A stretch of 64,000 nt of DNA from Rachycentron canadum. Lineage: Eukaryota; Chordata; Actinopteri; Carangiformes; Rachycentridae. The translations under genes and the position numbers were made by a program. Below the pieces are notes generated by a model, which worked only from the letters and a program-made list of their open reading frames with translations, was not told the DNA's origin and did no database searches. Positions 1 through 12,144 of the stretch are shown here, one piece after another. Location: the NCBI GenBank assembly GCA_038496675.1, contig CM076649.1, forward strand, positions 19,510,849-19,574,848. The letters run 5' to 3'. Each line of letters begins with the position of its first letter. The first letter of the stretch is position 1.

Positions 1-15
1 GGGGGGGGGGGGGGG
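1..15. other. Homopolymer G run at window edge
   Basis: The window opens with 15 consecutive G residues followed by unique AT-rich DNA. A pure G run at the very edge is common at contig ends and in low-quality two-colour sequencing reads, so it may be artefact rather than genome. There is nothing else to read in it. Confidence 0.6.
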
Positions 16-424
16 TTGTTTTTCAAAGGAACCCTTTGAAGTTTGCCAGAAGTGTACATGGATGCATAGCAAGATTAGAATATACAGAAGTAACTGTTCT
101 GTCCCAGGCGGTGATGAAACAAAGAATAAATTCCTCAGTTATGACCTTCAAGTCAGAGTCAAAAAGCTTTTGTTTCAATTCGACTTGAGAAAGTAATTTG
201 ACAGAGACTGCTCTGCCTGTCCCTGTGAGGACCGGCAGACATGGCAGAGTAGGATCTGATGTCCTCCATTGCACTGCAGCCGCCTGGGTGTCTACGCCAC
301 TTTCGGATATCATACGAGGATATTTCAGCTGTTCTTATGCAGAGATATGAGGAACCACACATCTTTATGACTCCTCTGTTACAACAGTAGAATAACATAA
401 CATCCACATCATTCAAACTTAATC
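16..424. other. Unique non-coding DNA, nothing recognised
   Basis: About 400 bases of unremarkable AT-rich sequence. Two minus-strand open frames overlap here, but they lack protein-like composition, splice context or a recognisable motif, so I treat them as chance. Confidence 0.5.
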
Positions 425-790
425 GTCAACTGATCTCTGGCCACTTGGGGGCAGTGGAAACAAGCTCTGAGCACAGCACTGGCACATCACCTTTTAAGAC
501 GATGTAGTGTATTTGTTAGCAGCTGTTTGGCTACACATCCAGCGGCTATGGAGCTAAATTACCACTCATTCAGAATCTCATGCACAATATTCATTCTCTT
601 TTAGCTCTGTTTTTGGTCTCTACCAACTATCCAGCTCTTTAGCTGCTAAATACTCCAGTATGTTCCCCAGCCTCTAACTGTGTTTGCCTGCTGCTTGGTG
701 CTGAGCATGTATTGTGCAGTGGTTTTATTACCAGCTGTGATTTGCCAGCTGTGTCTGAAAAAGACATCATGAGATGCCCGTGGCACCGGC
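425..790 (-). repeat. Dispersed repeat family I, minus-strand copy
   Basis: Read on the minus strand, this stretch contains a phrase around 'cagcaccaagcagcaggc' and another, 'ggtagagaccaaaaacaga'. Both recur in the same order on the plus strand near 9.58-9.68 kb, and the first recurs near 1.86-1.94 kb. The shared order across three places shows a dispersed repeat rather than chance. The family wording is familiar from teleost genomes, but I cannot name its class. Borders are approximate. Confidence 0.5.
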
Positions 791-1208
791 AGGATTACAT
801 GTCATAATACGCACAAGAACTGCCTGTGTGCTTGTACGGCTACTTTTAGTTTTCCCACACATGTACAAATGTCTGCTCATTGAGCAAGTAAGTGAGCGAG
901 AGAGACTGATTTATGTTTATGTTATGTATGATATCAAGTTATGAAACAACACATCCATAACTCTCTGATTAGCAGCCGCATGCATTTCGAAGACCAACCA
1001 ACAGACCAGAAAAAAAAGTACGCTGAATAATAGGCTACAGTACGCTATTATATTCTTTACTGAATATTCCAGAGAAACATGCAGTAAAAGTTGATATCAA
1101 GCAGCGACAGATTCCCTCATTTTGTTCAATAAACAATGGCTGCCAATGCCTGTGTGAGTTGCAGTGAAGGTGACAGTTATATAATGAGCTGAAATCTTAG
1201 ACTGGCTC
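791..1208. other. Unique non-coding DNA, nothing recognised
   Basis: AT-rich sequence with no long frame, no splice-bounded segment and no repeat that I can match elsewhere in the window. Confidence 0.45.
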
Positions 1209-1665
1209 TAAAAGTGGACGCACACTCCAGGTCTATAAAGTGAAGCCAATGCTGAAGTATCTTAAACATTCACGCCCTCTAATGACCATTAGGCGGCGAC
1301 TCCACTGGTTGAAGTGACAAGAAGTCAGATTGTATTGAAGTCTATGGGAAAATGGCCCTACTTCTCCCTTGAATTATTAACTCAGTAAACATTTTGCTTA
1401 TGTGTTTATGGTCTCAGTGTCAAGGTTCAAGTCTTCAGTACAACATGATGTTAAATGATGGTCCATTTAGAGGAAAATAGACTATAAAGCAGGGGATGTA
1501 TTAGGGCGTGGCTACTGTGTGATTGACAGACTGTACCACACAATCAGGATAGAGGACAGAGCAGGTCAGATCCACCCCCTCACTCCTCCTCAGCTCCACC
1601 TTCTCCTCTAAATATTCTGGTTTTAAAAAAAATCAAGATGACACTTCACAGTTTAGGGGGGGCAG
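1209..1665 (+). repeat. Dispersed repeat family A, copy 1
   Basis: This is one of three long copies in the window; the others are 20,990-21,320 plus and about 36,535-36,960 minus. Shared landmarks in order are 'agtggacg', 'aaagtgaagccaatgctgaa', 'ctctaatgaccat', 'gcgactccactggttg', 'attgaagtctatg', 'aatgatggtccatttagagg', 'cgtgatcgacagactgtacc' or a variant of it, and 'ctcactcctcctcagctcca'. It ends in a stretch resembling 'ccaccttctcctccaaatat' and 'caagatggcgaca'. No coding capacity is visible, so it is a non-autonomous element of unknown class. Confidence 0.7.
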
Positions 1666-1799
1666 CAGATGCATGTGACGCGTCTCTGTTTGTCCTTCAC
1701 TGCTACTTTAACTATGCACTAATCAACAGTTTTATCAAAAAATGAAAAAAAAAAGGGAATTGTGTTGCAAAAGAGTCTTTCAGTTCATTATTTTGATTT

Positions 1800-1950
1800 C
1801 ATGACTTGAAAATTGACTGTTTTTGTTCACTCTCACCACTCTCATCAGCATTTTTTCCCAGCAGCAGGCAGCTATTGTCAGTGAAAAAGATAAATATGTG
1901 ACCTGTTCAGCACCAAACACCAGACACAGTTAGTCACATACATGTTAACA
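1800..1950 (+). repeat. Dispersed repeat family I, plus-strand fragment
   Basis: It shares 'gcagcaggcag' and then 'cctgttcagcaccaaaca' with the copy at about 9.53-9.73 kb, and matches the reverse complement of the 425-790 copy. The intervening bases have diverged strongly, which suggests an old insertion. Confidence 0.45.
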
Positions 1951-4930
1951 TAGTGGAACACTTAAAAGCTTAACAGCTTTCAGGCATGAATGAAAACCAT
2001 AAATTGAACTGAAAACATTTAACATTATAAATGAATTTCTTTGCCAGATTTTTACCTGCTAAAATCCTGATCTGATCTGACACTTTACCTGTTACATCTT
2101 TGTGATCTGATGATTGGGTTTATAGCTTCCCTTATTGGTAAGGAGTGCTTCAGGTATGTTCCAGCATTGTTCAGTGTCAAATGTTTTATTTTCAAGAGAC
2201 CATTAGAAAGACAGAAAAGAACAAAAAGTGCTTCACAGTGGATATGGCACTTGGTTGGTTTCAGATTTGAATTATCTGCTGTATGTATGCTGTATGTCTG
2301 TTTTACTGGAGAGAGTGTCCTATCAGCTGTTGCCTAAATGAGAGGTCTAATTCATTCAGCTTATGTGCAACACTGGTCTCAGTGGGTATGTGCAAGAGTG
2401 TCCATCAGAATCAACTCCTTTGAGCTCAGCATGCAGAAACAATCATGGCTACCTTGAAATGGCCAAGATTCTTCATCCACGCGTCCCAATCATCCTTGAA
2501 GCCGTCCATGTGCACTCCACACTAAAACAGCTTGATGTAGTGTTGCTGATTGACCGGCACCTGTTCTCTGTATGCAGACACCAGTTTCATGAAAACTGAT
2601 GGTCCTCTGGTGAACACTGTCTTGTCATAAAGTGCAACAAATTTACTTTGTAATTCATTGTGTGATTTCACTATCCAATTTAACACACACCCTGTAACCG
2701 CAGCCTCTGCTAATGCTGGGCAAGGCAAGATTATCATGTAAAAATATCATGTCAGCCTGCATCTTAAAGTGGTGCTCAGACAGACGAGAGTGTCCCATAA
2801 CTAATGGATAACAGAATATAAATTCAACATCCCATCCTCCAATTGAAATTTCTGATGTAGGGTCTCATCAGAAAGTGATGAATCATAAGTAAAGAGTAAA
2901 ATAGAAAGCAAACAGCTCAACATCGGTGAGTGTGTTGGAGGCTGAACTCAATGTGCAGTATTTTCTCCCATTAACATGATGTTTCATTGTTTGGCTTGAT
3001 CCTGATTTTCCTTTAGAAAATATTTTTAACATATGTGAAACCCAACAAAATCAGCATAATATATGTAAAAACAGGGCCATTAATGACACAGAGGTCCTTG
3101 ATAAAATTTCTAAGAATGTGGGGATTATCTTACATAATACATACAATAATTCAATTAAACATTAAATGTTTCACATGAGAAAAAAAAAAATTATATTGAA
3201 GTTATGATAAAACCAGAAGTGTAGAAAAACATTTGAAAAACCAATTAGATCAAAAAGCAAGAAAATATAAGGAAGTATATATAGGAAGTAACCCACTGTT
3301 AGAATCAGGAGTGGTTTTTCAGGAATCATACTATGAGCTCATGGGTAGCTGATTTGTAGACATTGAATCTGCTTGGATGAAGGCTACCATGCAATCTACA
3401 AATATGGGTCATTGTTTTTAATATGTCCTATTTTGTCCCTTGTTTGATACTGGCAAAGATTCAAAAAAAGAGGAAGAGAAATGAACAAAAATAGAAGATA
3501 ACAACTATGAGAGAAAAAAAAGTTAAGTCTCATTAGTTCAGTCAGTCATAACTATTAAGTGTATGAACAATCAGTGTTACCAGTTGGCTCTTGCCATAGT
3601 TTATTATAGTACAACAGTCACAATGGTCAAAACACATGAAACCAGAACTGTACCCTTTTTGATGAAATATTGATGTATTGTTTATTATTTTAGAAATGTG
3701 GTCACTGGAACTGGTAAATCAAGGTCAAGTTGTATTGTAGTTGTTCACCTGGTTGCCCAATAGCTTTACTAAGACGCTTTATATTGGTTTTCCCTTTAAT
3801 TTGTCACCTGTCTGCAAATGATACTATACTAAACTAGGGCTAAAGCAAACCAGTCCTGGGCACAAGGTCAAAATCTTCACCACCTGATGACCATGTGTTG
3901 TGAAGTCAAAGCTTCCAACAATGACCAAACTGGATGGTTTCAACCTCAACATGTTACCTGCCAATATGCTGAAGTTTTAGGAGAAACGGGTAAACAAATG
4001 GACCCTTGCACTCATCTCGGACTTCATGACATCACTGAAGCAAGCAACAAAAAACTCAACAGGATACTTCCTTGTACTTCAAAATAAAAGCACTTCCTGT
4101 CAACGCTTTTCACAGCAATACTAAATCATTGCCATTAGCAGATATTAGACGCATATTTCTTGCATATGTACTATAAAGTAGATTATATTTATTTTCCTTT
4201 ATAGATGATTTCAAACAAAGAACATGAACCACAGTATTTAGTTACTTGGAACCAAACAGTTTCAGTAAACCATGTAAATGACATAGTATCTAGTATATTG
4301 ATGTACAATGACAATGTGTTTAGTTCAAGTACTTGGACAAGAAAGACACAGGTTAGTTTGTACTTCCAGACACTATGTAGGGTGATTGCAAACATATCTC
4401 AGGTATGGAGTTTGGATGAGGCTGGAATGTGAACGTCATAAATCTAGTAAAGCTCAAGATGCAAACATTAACATAGCCATAGTAGCACCAAAATTGGTAG
4501 AAAATAGTAATAAAATTTCACCCTCCCCCCTGCATTTGGCTTCTGAGACAAGCCCTAACATCATGATTGTCTGCTGTATGTGACTGACTTTCCATGATTA
4601 AGCCATTTTCTACTATTTTTGTACCATCTTTTCTGTTTATCTCATGGGCAAATAAAACCCACCATATCTAACCTCGGTTTATGCACACATCAGTATTTGT
4701 TTTCTGTGCTGGAAATTTGATTTTGATAAGTGCTGGTGTGTAGGCTCCATCAGGAAAACTCTCTTCTGCTTCACCCGCGGATCTGGATGTTGATGTAATC
4801 CTCACAATGCTGAGCAGAAACCATCATGGGATTTCACGCCTCCTTCCCTTAGGCCCCCCCATCTCCTCACCTCCTTGTTTCCTCATCACCTTGTCTCCCC
4901 CTTTTTTTTCTCCACATCTCTATTGACCTT
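1951..4930. other. Long AT-rich stretch, no gene or repeat recognised
   Basis: About 3 kb of AT-rich unique sequence with short A runs near 3,180 and 3,510. Open frames at 2,110-2,337, 2,363-2,599, 3,887-4,087 and 4,205-4,583 are 65-78 codons long. They have no familiar motif and no convincing splice borders, and frames of this length are expected by chance in DNA of this composition. Confidence 0.45.
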
Positions 4931-4935
4931 CCTAC

Positions 4936-5007
4936 CTGGAGTATACGCACACAGCCCCCTGTTTTTCATCGTGATCAGGTTCAGCTTGCTGGGGTCCAGG
5001 CTAATCA
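4936..5007 (-). CDS. Candidate internal exon (72 bp), unknown gene
   Basis: On the minus strand a T-rich acceptor ending in 'ttgttttag' precedes a 72-base segment that ends with a CAG|GTAGGA donor. The frame that skips two bases is open and reads ISLDPSKLNLITMKNRGL followed by CAYTP. This would be a phase 1-1 exon. I do not recognise the peptide. The evidence is only splice-like borders plus an open frame, which can occur by chance in 128 kb of strand, and no partner exon was identified. Confidence 0.2.
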
Positions 5008-5096
5008 CTAAAACAAGTAAACAAGTGGAAAGGTGAGCAGAGTGCAGAGCAATCAATATTGGTTCGGTGGTTGATTAGTGAGGTAGCAAGAGCAGG

Positions 5097-5123
<27 letters not shown>
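5097..5123. repeat. (CA)n microsatellite, 27 bp
   Basis: Perfect CA dinucleotide run followed by cgcactg. It lies 140 bp before a second, longer CA array, so the two form a small microsatellite cluster. Confidence 0.95.
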
Positions 5124-5127
<4 letters not shown>

Positions 5128-5259
5128 TGTGACACAGAGGTCAATCTGAAGAAGACAATGAGGAGGTGGGATCGGTGTTAAATGGTTGTTGCTTGACATT
5201 AACAAACTAACAGGAATTTCTCAAAGTAGGTCTGCTCTCCCTATGACCTCAATTCTGCC

Positions 5260-5260
<1 letters not shown>

Positions 5261-5314
<54 letters not shown>
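5261..5314. repeat. (AC)n microsatellite, 54 bp
   Basis: Perfect AC array of 27 units, followed to about 5,390 by degenerate CA-rich DNA. Any THTHTH or VCVCVC peptide predicted here is a translation of the microsatellite and not a protein. Confidence 0.97.
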
Positions 5315-5320
<6 letters not shown>

Positions 5321-5390
5321 GAGCACAGACCTGAATGCGCTCACATGTGTGGTCACACATACACACACCTACATGCACACACAGACAGGG

Positions 5391-7030
5391 AGTTATTAGC
5401 AGTTTCTCTCCATTAGGGAGTACAGCTGCTGCTGCTGTCGTGCATTTCGGCTGCTTTACTTGATCAGCTAATGGCACTAATTTCCCAGAAAGAGCCTCCA
5501 CCTGGCTTCAACACCACTCCATCAGCCTCTGATTAAAAGCTGAGTGTTAATACCAGCACTCTGGTGATCCATGGTGCTCCTATGCCTCGATTTTGGGATG
5601 GAAGGACGATTTTGAATATTTGAAGATAGCATCTGCTGGTGATGACTGAACAGCTCCCAACAAAAAGAAGGCTTGACTTCTTGTTTCAGGGAGCGAGTTG
5701 AAAAATGTAAACTTGAGTAAGCTGTCAAAGCAAGCAATACCCTTGTCTGTGCATTGTGCGATGAACAACTCAGAGCATTAACGTCATCCTTTTTAAATAA
5801 GTTTTTACAAGCTTGCACAGGATCAACAACGTTGCATCAGATCAGGCTGCTCTGGCTTTTTCAAGGTCATCTCCCAACAATTCAGAGCATCTTCATTACT
5901 TCTGTGGGCCCTCTGTCGTTCCCATAGCAACCCTGCTGAGCTGACAGATGAGAGGCACGGGAGTCAGCCTCCCACATAGTTGGAAAAACACACACATACA
6001 CACAGACACATGCAGACATGCGTACACACTTTTTAAAAACAAATGCACTTACACACACTTGTGCACACGCATAATTATGTCTGGGGAAGCATACGCTGCA
6101 TTGTTTAAAATAAACCAGGCCTCAGAGGCGAGGTGCTGGAGTGAGATTGTCGTACACAAATAGGCCATTATGGCAAAAGTGGAGCACAAGGAGTCTCCTA
6201 TGAAAACAGAGTGTTCTCTCTCTACTCTCCAACTCTCTCTTTTCGCTCTCCGTGTCTGTGTCTCTCTGTCGCTCTCTCAGTGGGCAGGCCGTGTGTGCCA
6301 CTATGCTCGTTATCAGAACAAACAGAGATGAGGACGGAAGAATGGGGTACACACCATGTACCAGAGAGGGGAGGATGAAAGAGTGAAAAACAAGAGAAAA
6401 ACCAAACAGCAGGCATGAGGGAAACACCAGGGATTTGTGTCTATTGGCGCACACCTACTTCTATAGGGAGCATTATCATTTAAAGCTTTAAAAACGTGCT
6501 ACACCGCCACATGGCAATACAGGGGATAGTCAGCCCCCCTGAAAAAAATTAATTCCAAATCCAGCCCATATCAGATGTACATTTCCCTGGAGGGTCTAAA
6601 AAAAGAAGAGGGAGAGACTCTCCAAAGGCGGCAACGGGCTTGTGATGAATAAGACATTGCATCAGAATCGGAAAGACAGTGAAATCTCCTTCCTGTCTGT
6701 TTGCTGTGAGACGAGGGATGTATCATTACCAGCTCTGTCTTTTTATGTCCTTGGAAGTGTGAATCCACAGTGTAACGAGTGGTGCAACATTCCAATAAAT
6801 CTAGCAGGCGCAGTACTGAGAGAATTCGTACTATGAAATCCAAATATTGGCCTTGTCCTCAGGCTCAGGACTTACTGAGGATTTAGTGTTTCAACGAACA
6901 AGTTTCTGCACATACACACCTGTATGCACCGAGACAGCCTGATGATCTCCAGCATTTTACTAACTATTCATTCACAAGACTCCAGGGACACAGAATAACA
7001 AATCAGAACAATGAACTGTGTGCAGTGTTT
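5391..7030. other. Unique DNA with degenerate CA tract, no gene
   Basis: This holds a degenerate CA-rich tract (about 5,985-6,070) and a pyrimidine-rich tract (about 6,218-6,280). Several overlapping frames of 60-110 codons occur on both strands, but none has a protein-like motif or plausible splice borders. Confidence 0.45.
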
Positions 7031-7032
7031 AT

Positions 7033-7340
7033 TACCTCCACCAAGGTTACGTTGGTTGGTTTGCAGTACTAAACCAATTTGTACCAGACATAGTGGAGTA
7101 ATGCGACATGGGCCCATTAAATTTTAATGTATATCCAGTTACATTTTCTTTTCTTTCCTTAATATTGGCCATTTTTCAACATTTCTGCCAAATCCTAAGG
7201 AAATATTGTATTTAAAAATGCATTTAATGTAAAAAATCTGCCATATTTAAAGCGTTGAGATCAATGAGTTTGTGCAGTTTGGTTCAGATGTGGTGGAAGA
7301 AAATGTTTGGCCTTGGTTACGCTTTACTCAGTGCTAATTT
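7033..7340 (+). repeat. Degenerate teleost dispersed repeat ('cctccaccaagg' type)
   Basis: It begins 'ttacctccaccaaggttacg' and later reads 'gacatgggcccattaaattt' and 'ggccttggttacgctttact'. This order matches my memory of a very common teleost dispersed repeat whose consensus begins around 'cctccgccaaggaggttatg' and ends near 'gcgctctactgagtgc'. The class is not certain to me. The copy is heavily diverged. Confidence 0.5.
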
Positions 7341-7689
7341 AGTGTGAAAAATTTATACCATATTACCCTAAAGGTCTTCACATTCCATTCTATAATCAAA
7401 ATTTTGGATTCATGTCACTTTTTGTAAGGATGCGGTTTGCATTCACATGTCATCTCAATATACATTTTGAATACATTATACATTTGTACACATGAAAGTG
7501 TCATGTTTTCAAACTGTAAAATGCCCAGCTCAGTACATTTCCTGCTGCAGTTGTTATTTAAATGTATGTCATCCTCCTCAAAATGGTTTAATTATGATAT
7601 AGATCGTATAAAGAAAACTAACATTTCTGGTAGAATTTTAAAAATGAAATATCAATATTGGTCAAATCTTCAAAAACCCTGTATTGGTC

Positions 7690-8065
7690 AGGCTATTTAG
7701 CATGCTAACATTTGCTAATTAAAGACAATGTAATTTAAGATAATGTGATTACCATTGGTTTGCAGGTAGCAGATTACAAACCAAAGTTTGATGGTATGTT
7801 TGTCAGTTTTTGCGTGACACTAAATGTGTGCGCCAAATTTCAATCCATCCACTAGTTATTGAGACGTTTTACTTTCATCCAATATATGAACCTCATGGTG
7901 GTGCCAGTCGAAAAGCCCGGGGATCACCAAAGTCAATTGCATTCACCCTCTGTGGACTATAAATGCCTGTAACAATATTTCAAGGAAGTTCACCCGGTAC
8001 CTGATGAGAGACTTGACCTTCTGACCCACTGAGAGTGAGAATTGCACCACTCACACAGCTGAAAA
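7690..8065 (+). repeat. Degenerate teleost dispersed repeat ('caatccatccaatagttgtt' type)
   Basis: Landmarks in order are 'catgctaacatttgctaatt', 'ccaaatttcaatccatccac' followed by 'tagttattgagacgtttt', 'cctcatggtggtgccag', 'gggatcaccaaagtcaattg' and 'cattcaccctctgtggac'. These recall a widespread fish repeat with the same phrases. No coding capacity is visible. Together with the element at 7,033-7,340 it makes 7.0-8.1 kb a repeat-dense block. Confidence 0.6.
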
Positions 8066-9500
8066 ATACTTTATTTATGGGCCAAAATATTCCAGTCTGC
8101 ATCACTGTCCACCACGTATTCTACAACTTGATTTTCAAAGTCAACATCTGCGTTAATTGCAGTTTTTGTATGTGACTGTTGGGATTTGCATACACCAGGT
8201 CGTGTGAATATGCTGACTATAGTTATTAAGCTATATAAGATCACATATAATTTACATTTAAATTATGCACAGTGTGTATAACAAGAGGCCAAAAGGGCAC
8301 AAGCAAACTGCTTCATTAAATCTCCCTCTGTGAGTCCTGACAACTTTAGATTTTGACCTTCAACTTTACAGATGAAGAACGAATTGCAGCCAGACGTCTT
8401 ATCCTGGGCTGGAAACTGGCCCATGCCATGCTGCGGTGCAGTCACCCATCGAGCTCCCTCATCTCCCCAGGGGAACACCCTCAGTCCTGATGTCTGGATA
8501 TCTATGTAACAACGCTGTCTGCCCAAAATCCCAAGCGGCTGACAAAGCCTAGAGAGAACAGAGGCGGGCTGTGCTGGGATCTGACGCCTGATAACAGTCA
8601 AAGAGACTCAGACTTTGACAGACATTCAGACACGCACACGAATACAAATACACATATAAGTTTGATACAAGCAGGATGATTACATAAAGATACAAGACAT
8701 GGGTTTAGTTTGTGGTTGTATTTATTCCACCTGAGTCACAAAGGATTTAAACCAGCCTGACTGCATCAGCATCAAAGTGAGGATCTCATGTGTGAGACAG
8801 TTGAAGTACCGCCAGCTGCCATTAGGTGTCCCTGCTCCCCCAGCAACACCAACAGGATGTTTGTGGACCCCGTTGACGAGGTTTTCTCCACTCTGCTCCC
8901 AGTACGCCTGGGGAACAGGTGAAAGGACTGGAAGTCTAAATGAAATCCAGCAGCTCTCCTTTTGATTTATTTTCCCCTTGTCTGTATGTGTATGTGTTTG
9001 GTACCCCATCATTATGAAGACCAAACATCCCAGGAGAGCAACCAGTCAACATAGATAAACCACAGAATAGGCTGCTGACATCAAAACAGCTTTAAGTGGT
9101 AGGCCGAGGGAATATGAAACAGTTTGGTTAAAGCTAAAGCAATATTTTTATAGTAACAATGAATAAAATGAATATGCATAATATGCCTTGAGACAAAACC
9201 AAGAGAGAATCACATGAATCATCTGACATTTTTGGTTTTCAACTGAATGTTGGATGTTCCTAATACGTTCACAATATCAGCTTTTTTAAGCAGATAGAAT
9301 AACAATATTGTGTCTATAATTTATTTCCACTGTCCCTGCCTAATCTTTAACCTCTAACTCATCAGTAAATGTAGATTTAAAGCAGCTCTAATCTATACTT
9401 TTATAGCAAAGTGACAACTGACAATATTAGATCTTGAATGTGTCACTCAAGATGGGAGATTTGAGACTGCAGCTCTGCTTTGGATCTTTATAATGACTTT
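8066..9500. other. Unique DNA holding one exon candidate
   Basis: Apart from the exon candidate at 8,731-8,907, a 112-codon minus-strand frame occupies 8,263-8,601. It contains a pyrimidine-rich acceptor-like stretch, but its conceptual product matches no family I know and shows no domain pattern. The rest is AT-rich and featureless. Confidence 0.35.
8731..8907 (-). CDS. Candidate internal exon (177 bp), unknown gene
   Basis: On the minus strand an acceptor ending 'cacctgttccccag' with a good pyrimidine tract leads into 59 open codons that stop at a CAG|GTGGAA donor (phase 0-0). The predicted peptide begins AYWEQSGENLVNG and ends SGWFKSFVTQ. I do not recognise it. The splice context is better than for most chance frames here, but no adjacent exon was found, and a chance origin remains likely. 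Confidence 0.2.
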
Positions 9501-9529
9501 CTGCTCATTGTTGAGTCAGAGCCACAACT

Positions 9530-9730
9530 TTAATCTTGTGGCTCACTCTTACTTACTCTCACTCTTACACATTCTGCCGCAGCAGGCAGTTCCCCATACA
9601 CTTCCTGTTCAGCACCAAACAGCAGAGACACACAATTGGTAGAGGCCAAAAATGGAGCTAAAATGAGCGTGGTCAGAAACTCAGCAAAATAAGATCTGAA
9701 TGTTGCTGTGTAACTGCCTTATGTGCACAT
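9530..9730 (+). repeat. Dispersed repeat family I, plus-strand copy
   Basis: It shares 'gcagcaggcag' and 'cctgttcagcaccaaacag' with the copy near 1.86 kb, and 'ggtagaggccaaaaatggag' with the reverse complement of the 425-790 copy. It therefore bridges the two other copies and defines their order within one family. Confidence 0.55.
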
Positions 9731-10269
9731 AAGGAACCGCAGCCACCAAGACGTCAAATCAGGCATTATTTCCATGACTGCAGGAGGTCACGTGTTAAGA
9801 TCCCTACATTGTTTTCAGCATTTCAACAAATGCCCAAGAGTTTATCTGGTGATGAGAATATAAAGATATCATCCTTATGTTGTGGATACCATCCATATTA
9901 CTTTATTGCAACATGTTGTCCTTCTGCACTTTGTTGATCTGGTGGCTCACACTTTTCAGATGGAAAAACTCCCCTATGCATTCTCACTGGATCAAAGAAG
10001 TTATGCAATATCTCAAGCGAGAGAAGATAAGATTTCTCCAAGGGTTTGCATTTGGCAGCCATTCTTGACATTTGTAGAAAAAAATTGAAGCAGAGAATTT
10101 AGCGCTGTAATATTTACATTTCGCCTCTTTGAAATGAATATAAAATAAATTTATTCAGAGGTGCAGGTCTGGTGGGTGGATGGGTAGGCGGGTGGGATGG
10201 GTAGACACTTGGTTAGATAAAACGTAGTGTTTTGCACAATGAAAATACTAAATAAACAGGTTGTTTGAC
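9731..10269. other. AT-rich DNA with short GGGTGG tract, no gene
   Basis: This holds two overlapping chance frames near 9.88-10.09 kb and a short degenerate GGGTGG/GATGG tract near 10,165-10,210. Nothing else is recognised. Confidence 0.4.
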
Positions 10270-10400
10270 TCTGCAAGACCTGTGATAGACTGGCAACCTG
10301 GCTAGATTCTACCCTTCCCTTTTCTACTGTCCACTGGGACTGGCTCCAGGCCCCTGTGACCCTCTAAGGATAAGCAGTACAGACAATGAAAGATAGAAAG
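10270..10400 (+). repeat. 3' tail of a fish retroelement (family G), diverged
   Basis: Phrases 'acctgtgatagactggcaac', 'ctgggactggctccaggccc' and 'ctaaggataagcagtacaga' match the familiar fish repeat tail 'gatagactggcgacctgtcc...gctccagcccccgcgaccct...ggataagcggtatagat'. That tail usually ends in a GGAT-type simple repeat. A better-preserved copy lies at 50,395-50,515. The tail belongs to a SINE/LINE family I cannot assign with certainty. Confidence 0.6.
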
Positions 10401-11129
10401 TTACCTGCTGTAGTACCAATATTTCAGCCTTCAACAATACAGTAGAGGTGGTCAAATACTTTAATTTCCATTCATGGCAAAGAGTGAATAAAAATACTTC
10501 AAACACCTTGTGTCAACACCTTGAAACTAAACGATTGTGCTGTGGGTCCATAACGCCAATATTTACTTCATTATCTTCTGTGTTGCTCCTTTACAAACCT
10601 CTTTGTGCCTGAGAGTGATTTACTGGAAGAGTCTGATTTTTTAACGAGCCCCTTGGAAATACATCCCAAGTTGTATGTCATAAATTCATCTTGTGGCAGA
10701 TCCATGTACGTTATAGTCAAAAATACCTACATGGGCCATTAAATTAACAGCTGTCTGTGGGGGAATTGGAGAAACTAAATGGTAGCGAGCTGAATCACGC
10801 TGCAATACTAAAAGCTTTTTTTACAAACCTCCCGAATCAGAAAAGCAGTTTGCTAAAAATTGTTTCGCACTTACTTCCCGAAGGGTTTCTTACATGAGTT
10901 TTTCTTAAAAATCCTGTTCCTGGTTTTATCCATGTTCAAAGATAAATGAGCATTTACAGTGCTACACCACTTACTATCAGAGTCATCATTATTTTAAACT
11001 GTATGCTAACTTAATTAGCATACAAAAAACTGCAGCTCTCAAGTTTTTTCCAGCATTGCAGTGCTCAAAATGTGGAATCCTCCATAGTCATAGAGTAGCA
11101 TACGTACCAACCAAGTGGACAACCTCCTG
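10401..11129. other. AT-rich unique DNA, nothing recognised
   Basis: No frame above about 60 codons with any protein-like feature, and no repeat matched elsewhere in the window. Confidence 0.4.
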
Positions 11130-11570
11130 GGTTGAAAAATGAAACTACAGTTCCTCTAATGACCAATAGAGTCTGGCTCTAACAGCGAGTCAGTCTCTAT
11201 AGACTCCCATGATAAAACGTCCAACTTTACATCAGAAATAAACATGTTTACAGCCTGGTACAAAAAAGAGTTTTGCTCTCTACAGCTAATTTCCTCCTTC
11301 ATGACATGATTTTTTATACAACTAACCTGTTTACATTTTATTAAGGCTTTTAAGTTCTGCATAAATGAGGACATGGCCAATTTCGCTTCACACACGGCGC
11401 ACCTCCTTGCCAATTGTTGGATTACTGGAAGTTAGGTGGAGTCAGGCACTGCCAAGATGGCGAAGGCAAAGCAGCCCACTCTGAGCTTCAAAACTGTTCC
11501 TCAAAAATCTGTAGGTGACGTCATGGAGGATACGTCTATCTTTATTTACAGCCTCTTTCTCCATATTAGC
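11130..11570 (+). repeat. Dispersed repeat family C, copy 1
   Basis: Landmarks are 'ctctaatgaccaatagagtc', 'tggctctaacagcgagtcag', 'tctatagactcccatg', 'aataaacatgtttacagcct', 'gccaagatggcgaaggcaaa', 'ctctgagcttcaaaactgtt' and 'gtaggtgacgtcatggagg'. The reverse complement of the same series occurs at 60,640-61,060. The two boundary phrases, 'ctctaatgacc' and 'aagatggcg...ggtgacgtca', also occur in family A, so the families are related or share ends. No coding capacity is visible. Confidence 0.65.
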
Positions 11571-12144
11571 TGTAATGTAAATACATAAAAGCGCATTTAA
11601 AACCCAGCACAAAACTGAAAAAATGATATTAGTTTGTTTAGAAGTACCATCCTTTTCTTGATATGTTGCGTCTTATGTGTGTGTCCTGCTGTTTGTTTAC
11701 TACAGAGTAAAAATGAGTCCTGTTATGAGTCATTAGTCAAGAGGACAGTCGCATAATGAAATTATGTAAATGAAAGGGGCTTCATTTAAACCACAAACAA
11801 TGAATGGATAATGTGATTTATTTTTGTTTCGTGTCTCCTTATTGATCCACACAGATTTTATGTTTTCATCTGATGCCATTTCTCATCTCTTCAGTGATGA
11901 TTTCACTGATTTACTCAGTGAAGTCTGTTTCCATTGCACTCAGTTGTATTTTGCCATTATGTGATATTTCAAGATTTATTTTGTAATCTTTAACGATTTT
12001 TTTTTTTACCTTAAATTGAAAACATGCTTAAAATGGTGGACTGAAATATGCTTTGAGATTGTGTGCCCAAATGAGACTGAAAGCTAAAAGTATCTTTTGT
12101 GATGTTTAGTGTGATGTTTCATACAAAATGTATCCGTTTTTTGT
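11571..12144. other. AT-rich unique DNA, nothing recognised
   Basis: It contains a short T run near 12,000. No gene, RNA gene or repeat can be supported. Confidence 0.4.

Noticed and set aside
5186..5501. Proteins rich in THTHTH or VCVCVC
   Set aside because: Translations of (CA)n/(TG)n; the same applies at 19.1, 20.1, 23.9, 24.7, 34.5, 46.3 and 49.2 kb.
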